DNA from: Chloroflexia bacterium
GTDB lineage: Bacteria > Chloroflexota > Chloroflexia > QHBQ01 > JADMIH01
Direction: 5' to 3'
DNA length: 7,814 bases
NCBI GenBank assembly: GCA_025927935.1
Contig: JAICKM010000310.1
Span: 1 to 7,814, forward strand
Position 1 is the first letter of the stretch. Each line of letters opens with the position of its first letter. Made by a program: the position numbers and the translations under genes. The notes under the pieces are model-generated. The model was not told the DNA's origin. It did not search any database and saw only the letters and a program-made list of their open reading frames with translations. This document shows positions 1 to 5,163 of the stretch, piece by piece.

Positions 1-1162
1 CGGCGAGTTCGCGCACCGTGCGCGCCAGGGCGGCGTTATACGTGACCTGCTGCGCCACGATCGGATCGATGTACCAGCGCGTCCAGAGGTTGTTGAGCCG
101 CGTGCGCAGCCACGCCAGGCCCGGCACCCGCGACTGGAACGGCTGCGGCGCCACCCGCCAGCCCGCCAGCGCCTCGCCCACCAGGCCCACGAGCCGGTCG
201 CGGCGGGCCGAGGCCGGACCGGGGGCGGTCGGCGGCAGGGGCGGCGGCAGGGCCGGACTGGCGACAGTGCTCAGCGTTGCCGGGTCGGCGTAAAGGTTCA
301 GACTGCCGGCGCGGTCAGCGGGATCGAGGTCGCCGCGTAGGCGGGCTTCCTCCGCCGGGCCGAACTGGCCCAGCACCTGGGGCCGGGCGTAGTGGCGCAG
401 CACGTAGCGCAGCCGGTTGCGGTGATAGTAGCGGAAGTAGTCCGGGCCGCCGTGGGCCAGCGAGGCCGACTCGGCGTGAGTGGCGACCGCCGCCGGGATA
501 TACCAGACGCTGTACCCGGCGTCCCAGGCGCGGGTGCAGAGGTCAACGTCCTCGAAATAGACCGGCCAGAACCCCGCGTCGAAGCCGCCCAGCGCCGCGT
601 ATGCGCCCCGCGTGATCGCCAGCGCACCGCCGGTGACATAGGCCATCTCGCGGTCCTGGCCGAACGCCGCGCTGTCCGCCTCGCCGCGCCCGATGTGCTC
701 GGTGGTCGCGGCGGGGAAGCGGAAGGCGCCGCCCGCGTGCTGCACCCGCCCGTCGGGATAGAGCAGCTTGCCGCCCACGATAGCCGCCCGCGCATCGGCA
801 TGGGCGTGGAGGCCCCCCGCCAGGGCGCGCAGCCAATCGGGGCGCACGCGCACGTCCGGGTTGACCACGGCCAGGATGTCGCCGGTGGCCGTCTGCCAGC
901 CGAGGTTGGCGCCGCCGCCGAAGCCGAGGTTCGCGCCCGGCGCCAGCACGCGCACGCGCGGGTAGCGGGCGCCGAGCGCCACGGGGTCGCCGCCGCCAGT
1001 GCCGTTGTCCACGACCAGGATCTCGACCTGGGGATAGTCTAGCGCCAGCAAGGAGTCGAGGCAGCCGGGCACCTCGGCGGGGGTGTTGTAGTTCACGACG
1101 ACGACGGACGCCGCCGGCCATGCGGGAGAGGTGGCTGTATTCGGGCTGTCGGATTGCGCCAC
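1..1162 (-). CDS. Family 2 glycosyltransferase (rhamnosyltransferase-like), 3' end beyond window
   Basis: The frame is open from GTG at 1160-1162 to the left edge, giving 387 residues with no stop, so the C-terminus is missing. It is a GT-A fold transferase expected to move a sugar from a nucleotide-sugar donor onto a glycan or lipid acceptor at the cytoplasmic face of the membrane. Visible motifs are VVVVNYNT at about 20-27, VVDNG at 50-54, GANLGFGGGANLG at 76-88, NPDV at 101-104 in the DXD position, and GGFDAGFWPVYFEDVDL at 192-208 with the probable catalytic ED at 204-205. The layout resembles WbbL-type rhamnosyltransferases, but donor and acceptor cannot be read from it. A Pro/Ala-rich linker (about 300-318) leads to a tail containing NNLWTRWYIDPIVAQQ, a form I associate with Chloroflexota glycosyltransferases. 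An in-frame TAG at 1166-1168, the stop of the preceding gene, lies one codon upstream. GTG is therefore the earliest possible start and leaves only about 18 residues before the fold. The 3-nt gap suggests translational coupling. Confidence 0.9.
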   Translation of the reverse strand, partial: MAQSDSPNTATSPAWPAASVVVVNYNTPAEVPGCLDSLLALDYPQVEILVVDNGTGGGDPVALGARYPRVRVLAPGANLGFGGGANLGWQTATGDILAVVNPDVRVRPDWLRALAGGLHAHADARAAIVGGKLLYPDGRVQHAGGAFRFPAATTEHIGRGEADSAAFGQDREMAYVTGGALAITRGAYAALGGFDAGFWPVYFEDVDLCTRAWDAGYSVWYIPAAVATHAESASLAHGGPDYFRYYHRNRLRYVLRHYARPQVLGQFGPAEEARLRGDLDPADRAGSLNLYADPATLSTVASPALPPPLPPTAPGPASARRDRLVGLVGEALAGWRVAPQPFQSRVPGLAWLRTRLNNLWTRWYIDPIVAQQVTYNAALARTVRELA

Positions 1163-1165
1163 GGT

Positions 1166-2470
1166 CTAACCGGCCTGCCTTCCGTCGGCGACCGCCTGTT
1201 CGTAAAGCTGCACCAGGCGGTCGATCTTGTGGCCCCAGGTATGTTCGCGCAGCACCTGGGCGGGGCCCGCCTGCCCCAGGCGGGCCGCCCGCGCCGGGTC
1301 GGCGATCAGCGCTCGCAGATGCGCGGCCAGCGCGGGCACGTCGCCGAAGCGGATCAGGTAGCCGTCCACGCCGTCCGCGATGACTTCGGGCACACCCCCC
1401 GCCTGCGCGCCGATGACCGGCTTGTCGTAGAGCCAGGCTTCCAGGTAGACGATGCCGAACGTGTCGGTGCGCGACGGCATGGCGAACACCGTGCAGGCGG
1501 CGTAGGCGTCGCGCTTCTCCTCGTCGGAGACAAAGCCCAGCTTCAGCACCCGCGCCCGGTCCGCGGCGGGCAGCCCGGCGAAGGCGTCCTGGAAGTCGGC
1601 CAGCGCGGTCGAGCCGATCAGGACTAGGCGGGCTTCCACGCCTTCCGCCCAGAGGCGGCGCATCGCGTCGAGCAGGGTCAGCGCCCCCTTGTCGCGGGCC
1701 AGCGCGCCGACAAACAGCACCAGCGGCATGTCCGGGGCGAGGCTGTGTTTGGCGCGAAAGCGGGCCGCTTCGCCGCCCAGCACGCGCTCCGGATGCACGC
1801 CCACGCCGACCTTTGCCATATGGTCGCGGGGCACGCCCAACCCGGCCAGGGCCGCCGCCTCCAACTCAGTCTGCACTATAACACAGGCCGCCCGCTGCAA
1901 CAAGGCAAGCTGGTGGGGCATCGTGTAGTAGCGGATGATGCGCCGGTCGCCCGGCTCGCCCAGGTGGACGAACGGGGTGATGAAGGCCGGGATGCCCGCC
2001 CGCCGGGCATACGTCTCGGCGGCCAGGATGGGGCTTTCGAGGGTGATGTTGGTGCTGTGGACCATGTCGAAGGCGCCGGGCGGCAGCGCACGCAGAGCCG
2101 CCGTCAAACTCGGCAGCCAGGGCGATAGGCGCCCACCCAGGCGCAAGAATGGCGTTATGTCAAGCGGTGTGTGGCGGGCCAGATCGCCGGTCTCGGCCAT
2201 GGCCCGGCGCAGGATGCGAAAATAGATCGGGGGCAGCGGCGGGCGCCGCACCGGGAAGCGGTGGATGGTGACGCCGTTATAGGTCTCGCCGGCCGGGCGC
2301 TCGACGCGCCGCTTGCCCACCATCCAGAAGTGCTCCAGGTCCCAGGCATCGGTGGTGAAAACCGTGACCTGGTGCCCGCGGGCTACCAGGCTTTCGGACA
2401 GCTCCTGAAAATAGCCCTCGGAGCCGCCCTGGAACGGCCAGTAGCGCTGAATGACGTGCAGAACCCGCAT
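1166..2470 (-). CDS. Family 4 (GT-B fold) glycosyltransferase
   Basis: This is a complete 434-residue protein, of normal length for the family, with both halves of a GT-B retaining glycosyltransferase. The N-terminal acceptor domain starts RVLHVIQRYWPFQGGSEGY, with the usual glycine pair at 15-16, then LVARGHQVTVFTT at 28-40. The C-terminal GT4 domain shows VLFVGALARDKG at 251-262 (conserved Lys261), RLVLIGS at 281-287, LKLGFVSDEEK at 309-319 and FAMPSRTDTFGIVYLEAW at 329-346, followed by KPVIGAQAGGVPEVI at 350-364. The EX7E motif appears as D336-x7-E344, so its first acidic residue is Asp rather than Glu. It probably transfers a sugar in surface glycan or glycolipid assembly; the substrate is unknown. 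ATG at 2468-2470 lies 8 nt after the lipoprotein stop, with TAGGG overlapping that stop as a weak ribosome binding site. Its own stop is 3 nt before the next glycosyltransferase, consistent with one operon. Confidence 0.93.
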   Translation of the reverse strand: MRVLHVIQRYWPFQGGSEGYFQELSESLVARGHQVTVFTTDAWDLEHFWMVGKRRVERPAGETYNGVTIHRFPVRRPPLPPIYFRILRRAMAETGDLARHTPLDITPFLRLGGRLSPWLPSLTAALRALPPGAFDMVHSTNITLESPILAAETYARRAGIPAFITPFVHLGEPGDRRIIRYYTMPHQLALLQRAACVIVQTELEAAALAGLGVPRDHMAKVGVGVHPERVLGGEAARFRAKHSLAPDMPLVLFVGALARDKGALTLLDAMRRLWAEGVEARLVLIGSTALADFQDAFAGLPAADRARVLKLGFVSDEEKRDAYAACTVFAMPSRTDTFGIVYLEAWLYDKPVIGAQAGGVPEVIADGVDGYLIRFGDVPALAAHLRALIADPARAARLGQAGPAQVLREHTWGHKIDRLVQLYEQAVADGRQAG

Positions 2471-2478
2471 GCGCTACC

Positions 2479-3093
2479 CTACTGGATCGGCGGGGTATCG
2501 GTCCAGACGTTGGTGTAACCGAACTTCTTGTGGATGGCGTCGCGGATGGCGGGCAGCGGCGTGCCGGCAGCCACCTGCATCATAAAATCGACCTCGCCGG
2601 TGCAGATGTCGCAACTGGTGCTGTGATCGGTATAGACGATCTTGCCGTCGGGGCCGATGCTACGCATGTAGCAGCTTTGCAGGCTGGTATGCGCGTGCTG
2701 GTAAAGCGCGCAGCCGCAGTAGCAGGGGATCTTGCTCAGGTCAGCGGCGTGGCTGACGGCAAAGGCATAGCGGGCGATGGTTTTATCCTTGGTGCTGTCC
2801 TTGAGGTTGACCAGGAACTGCGGCGTCACGCCCGGCGCGTAGGCCGTATCCTCCGCGCCCTCCTTCGGATCGGGGATCTTCTGGCCGGGCGCGACCGTGG
2901 CCGTGCTGTGGACCATGACTTGCGGCGCAGTGGTGGGCGCGCTCGTCGAGGCCGCCGGGGCGCTCGCCTGGTCGCCGCACCCGGCGATGGCGGCGGCGAT
3001 GAGCAGGGGCAGGGCCAGGGCAATCAGCAGCCGTACCTGGCCGAGGCGGCTCACGCCTGCCGGGATCGGGGCGGCGGCGCGCGTGGGGGGCAT
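2479..3093 (-). CDS. PCYCGC-motif lipoprotein, probably metal-binding and exported
   Basis: This 204-residue protein has basic residues, a hydrophobic stretch (about 20-37) and a lipobox AIAGC with Cys39, so it is predicted to be lipid-anchored outside the cytoplasmic membrane. A Ser/Ala/Pro/Thr-rich linker of about 20 residues follows. The core carries PCYCGC at 123-128, then HAHTSLQSC at 133-141 and CDIC at 161-164, so six Cys (124, 126, 128, 141, 161, 164) and two His (133, 135) could bind metal or form disulfides. This matches the PCYCGC-motif lipoprotein family known from Bacillus and other bacteria, whose function is unsettled. I chose ATG at 3091-3093 because it directly precedes the signal sequence and has GAGGAG 12 nt upstream. 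The in-frame ATG at 3204 lies inside the spacer of the predicted promoter, so its 37 extra residues would come from a leader stem-loop. It is the first gene of the operon with two glycosyltransferases, which does not by itself explain its role. Confidence 0.88.
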   Translation of the reverse strand: MPPTRAAAPIPAGVSRLGQVRLLIALALPLLIAAAIAGCGDQASAPAASTSAPTTAPQVMVHSTATVAPGQKIPDPKEGAEDTAYAPGVTPQFLVNLKDSTKDKTIARYAFAVSHAADLSKIPCYCGCALYQHAHTSLQSCYMRSIGPDGKIVYTDHSTSCDICTGEVDFMMQVAAGTPLPAIRDAIHKKFGYTNVWTDTPPIQ

Positions 3094-3105
3094 GTCCAAT
3101 CGGGT

Positions 3106-3111
3106 CTCCTC
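3106..3111 (-). promoter_or_regulatory. Ribosome binding site of the PCYCGC lipoprotein gene
   Basis: GAGGAG on the minus strand lies 12 nt before ATG at 3093. The spacing is slightly long, but it is the only purine-rich match to the 16S rRNA end in the leader and helps decide the shorter start. Confidence 0.6.
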
Positions 3112-3132
3112 TCGTTGAGCGGGGGTCGCATG

Positions 3133-3177
3133 CCGGTGCCTCTTTAGATGCCCCTTTAGGGGCAGGCGCGGCACCGG
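3133..3177 (-). promoter_or_regulatory. Two-tier stem-loop in the 5' leader of the lipoprotein operon
   Basis: An outer 8-bp stem pairs CCGGTGCC (3133-3140) with GGCACCGG (3170-3177). Inside it, TGCCCC (3149-3154) pairs with GGGGCA (3159-3164) around a 4-nt loop. The structure would begin about 10 nt after the predicted transcription start and end about 40 nt before the ATG, well clear of the ribosome binding site. It lacks a trailing U-run, so it is not an intrinsic terminator. It could stabilise the mRNA or bind a regulator; it matches no riboswitch I recognise. Confidence 0.55.
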
Positions 3178-3194
3178 GACCGTCACCCGCGCTG

Positions 3195-3223
3195 ATTTTA
3201 CCATAAAGCCCGGCGGGTCACAA
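3195..3223 (-). promoter_or_regulatory. Sigma-70-type promoter of the lipoprotein-glycosyltransferase operon
   Basis: On the minus strand, TTGTGA (3218-3223) and TAAAAT (3195-3200) are separated by exactly 17 nt. Each box is within one or two bases of consensus, notable in such GC-rich DNA. The predicted start near 3188 gives a leader of about 95 nt. This placement excludes the in-frame ATG at 3204 as the start of the lipoprotein. Confidence 0.65.
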
Positions 3224-3236
3224 TCGCGGGCAACCT

Positions 3237-3269
3237 CTCCCCCGGCCCCCTCCGCCGCGGCGAGGGGAG
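3237..3269. repeat. GC-rich inverted repeat
   Basis: CTCCCC (3237-3242) and GGGGAG (3264-3269) form the outer arms, and CGCCGCGGCG (3253-3262) is a perfect 10-nt palindrome inside. It resembles the dispersed CCCCCGGCCCC / GCGAGGGGAG intergenic repeats I know from Chloroflexota and other GC-rich genomes. Whether it is repeated elsewhere in this genome cannot be seen here. Confidence 0.45.
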
Positions 3270-3284
3270 TCGCACCATGGCGTA

Positions 3285-3319
3285 GCGCGGGCCGGTTTCA
3301 AACCGGCCCCTACAGCGGC
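3285..3319. repeat. REP-like palindromic repeat, copy 1
   Basis: This 35-nt unit centres on a perfect palindrome at 3289-3309: arms GGGCCGGTTT and AAACCGGCCC around a single C at 3299. It is followed by CTACAGCGGC. Copy 2 begins 67 nt further on in the same orientation and differs at only this central base. Its form (a palindrome plus a CCCCTAC tail) recalls the GTAGGGGC-type short repeats scattered between genes in Chloroflexota. Confidence 0.75.
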
Positions 3320-3351
3320 CGGCGGGGCGCCGCGATTACCTGTATGCGCGG

Positions 3352-3386
3352 GCGCGGGCCGGTTTGAAACCGGCCCCTACAGCGGC
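3352..3386. repeat. REP-like palindromic repeat, copy 2
   Basis: This copy is identical to the unit at 3285-3319 over 34 of 35 bases, with G instead of C at the palindrome centre (3366). Its perfect palindrome spans 3356-3376. It ends 20 nt beyond the stop of the HEAT-like gene, so in that transcript it would form a strong hairpin that could protect the 3' end of the mRNA or weaken read-through. Confidence 0.75.
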
Positions 3387-3406
3387 TGATGAGGCAGCCA
3401 GGGCCG

Positions 3407-5128
3407 TTACTGCGGTCCCGCCGCGGGCGGCCCGGCGATCTCCGGTCCCTGCACGGCGCGCAGGGCGCTGCGGACGGCGAGGGCCAGGGCAAAGCGGTGG
3501 CGGGTCAGGGCGCGGGCCTCCAGATCGGCGGCCGCCTGGGCGGCCAGGCCCGCCGCCTGCGGGTCGCCCGCACACTGGAGCCAGGTGGCAGTCGCACGCA
3601 GGCGGCCTGCGTAACGGGCACGCTGCTCCGTCGTGAAATAGGCGCGCACCACTGTGATCAGCGCCGCGCGCAGCCGGGGCGACAGCGAGTCGGGGCGCAG
3701 GAAGACGGACGCCGCCGCTGGGTCGGCGCGCAAGACCTCCACCAGCGGCAGCAAGGACTCGGACGGCAGATCCCAGCTCTGAAAGTAGGGGCGCGCCAGC
3801 AGCAGAGCGGAGTCGCCGGTCGTGGGGCGCGGCACCGGCAGAGGGGAGCGGTCAGGCGGCGGCCCAAAACGCCAGATAATGTCGTGGAACAGGCGATACT
3901 CCCAGGGCAGCGGCGCACCGCCAGCCCAATTAAGCGCCTGGTACTCGGCCACCAGCCGGCGGCCATATTCAAACGGGATCTCCAGGAAATCGGCTTCAGC
4001 GGGCGGCGCGGCGGATGCCCCGCCCGGTTCCAGCAGATCGTCCGGCCACGGTTCGCCGGGCCAGGGCACGAGGGGCGCGAAATCGCCCGCCGGTGCCTCT
4101 AAGGCGGCAGGCACGGGCAAGGCCGCCGGGGCGGCACCGGGCACGCGGTGCGGTTCGAGGCCGCGATGGACCGTGCCGACCGGCGCGGGCGGGGGAAAGC
4201 TGCCCGCGGAGAAATCATCCCCGCCGAAAGCGTCCATGATCCCCCCGCTATCGCTGAGCAGCAGGCTCAACAGCTCGATCTGTCCATCGGGGCGCGGCAC
4301 GAGAAACCAGAGTCCCGCGCCCCCGGCGCCGTCGATGCCGGTGAGCAGGGCACGTGCGCCGGGGGGCGGCATGGCGAAGGGCGGCAGCGCCAGCCCGGCC
4401 ATGCTGAGCTTGCGCAGCGGGCGCGCGATGCGGGCGCGGCGGGCGGGCGGCGCCACCAGTTCGAGCATGCGCAAGGCGCGCAATCCCGGCGCGCGGCGGC
4501 CGGCCAGGAGCAACGTCAGGGCGCGCTCGGCCAGGTCCTCGTCGGGATGTTGGGCAACCAGCTTGAGGATCTCCAGGCCCTGGGCGCTGCTCAGATTCTC
4601 TAGATTGTCGAGCACCGTGCCGAGCGCCGCGGGATGTTGTTCCTCAAAGGCGCTGAGGTATGCCAGCAGCAAGTTGCGGTCGCGCTGGGCGCCTTCCAGC
4701 ACCTGCACCAGCGAATTGACCGCCACCCCGCTGGGATCCCGCAGGGTGGCGAAGTACTCATCGCCGAGAGGCTGGTCGAGAAACTGCTCCAGCACGACCA
4801 TCACCGCCATGCGCTTGCGGTCGGCGTTGCGCGGGTCGAGCGCCTCCTGGCGCAAGAAGGCGAGGGCGGCGGCGCGGTCGGGATAGGCGGCGGCCAGGCT
4901 GCCCAGGCGAATGATGGCGCGTGGATCGGCCTCGGCGAGGCTGCGGGCGATCATCACCAGGAGGTCATGCCCGGCGGCCAGCAAGCCGGCCGCGCAGGAT
5001 TCCATCACCCGCGGGTCGTCGGTCGCCAGGAGGGCGCGCAGGAGGCGTGCGACGTGCTGGCGGGCGCGCAGCTTCTGGGAGACATTCGTGACCGGCGGCG
5101 CGGACGCCCCGTCCCCCGCTTCAGTCAT
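3407..5128 (-). CDS. HEAT-like repeat protein of unknown function
   Basis: I do not recognise a named family for this 573-residue protein. Residues 20-240 are almost entirely amphipathic helices of about 30-40 residues, with LLRALLATDDPRV, MVVLEQFLDQPL and ILKLVAQHPDEDLAERAL segments, which suggests a HEAT/ARM-like alpha solenoid for protein binding. Residues 258-310 look different: a short beta-type segment GLWFLVPRPDGQIELL (272-287) runs into SGGIMDAFGGDDF (294-306). A Pro/Ala-rich stretch (311-380) follows, then a second helical region (381-560) with EYGRRLVAEYQALN (387-400) and PLPWEYRLFHDIIWRFG (406-422). There is no signal peptide or membrane segment, so it is predicted to be cytosolic. 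An in-frame TGA lies three codons before ATG at 5126-5128, fixing the earliest start; no strong ribosome binding site is visible. It sits 35 nt after the zinc-ribbon protein gene and is probably co-transcribed with it. Confidence 0.8.
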   Translation of the reverse strand: MTEAGDGASAPPVTNVSQKLRARQHVARLLRALLATDDPRVMESCAAGLLAAGHDLLVMIARSLAEADPRAIIRLGSLAAAYPDRAAALAFLRQEALDPRNADRKRMAVMVVLEQFLDQPLGDEYFATLRDPSGVAVNSLVQVLEGAQRDRNLLLAYLSAFEEQHPAALGTVLDNLENLSSAQGLEILKLVAQHPDEDLAERALTLLLAGRRAPGLRALRMLELVAPPARRARIARPLRKLSMAGLALPPFAMPPPGARALLTGIDGAGGAGLWFLVPRPDGQIELLSLLLSDSGGIMDAFGGDDFSAGSFPPPAPVGTVHRGLEPHRVPGAAPAALPVPAALEAPAGDFAPLVPWPGEPWPDDLLEPGGASAAPPAEADFLEIPFEYGRRLVAEYQALNWAGGAPLPWEYRLFHDIIWRFGPPPDRSPLPVPRPTTGDSALLLARPYFQSWDLPSESLLPLVEVLRADPAAASVFLRPDSLSPRLRAALITVVRAYFTTEQRARYAGRLRATATWLQCAGDPQAAGLAAQAAADLEARALTRHRFALALAVRSALRAVQGPEIAGPPAAGPQ

Positions 5129-5163
5129 GGAGCATCAGCCCACCCGCGCGGAGCAGCGGCGGC

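Larger units (their letters stand above)
3094..3406. other. Intergenic region between the two transcription units
   Basis: This 313-nt stretch separates the lipoprotein start from the end of the HEAT-like gene. It holds no credible coding sequence. Reading leftward it contains two 35-nt palindromic repeats, a further GC-rich inverted repeat, a minus-strand promoter and the stem-loop leader of the lipoprotein operon. Neither palindrome is followed by a T-run on the minus strand, so an intrinsic terminator for the right-hand unit is not evident. Confidence 0.8.

Noticed and set aside
298..1121. Other minus-strand and plus-strand frames within the family 2 glycosyltransferase
   Set aside because: The frame starting at 1162 is open to the window edge and carries every GT2 motif; the other frames give Arg/Pro/Ala-rich nonsense.
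3094..3204. Extended N-terminus of the PCYCGC lipoprotein from ATG at 3204
   Set aside because: That ATG falls inside the spacer of the predicted promoter, and the added 37 residues are encoded by the leader stem-loop. The later start directly precedes a proper lipoprotein signal.
3356..3376. Intrinsic transcription terminator of the right-hand operon
   Set aside because: The hairpin is strong, but no T-run follows it on the minus strand, so it was called a repeat rather than a terminator.
3285..3386. CRISPR array
   Set aside because: Only two copies exist, they are themselves full palindromes, the spacer is 32 nt with no further units, and no cas gene is nearby.
3389..4886. Plus-strand open frames opposite the HEAT-like gene
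   Set aside because: Their composition is low-complexity Arg/Ala/Gly with no motif or ribosome binding site, while the minus-strand frame is continuous and helical.
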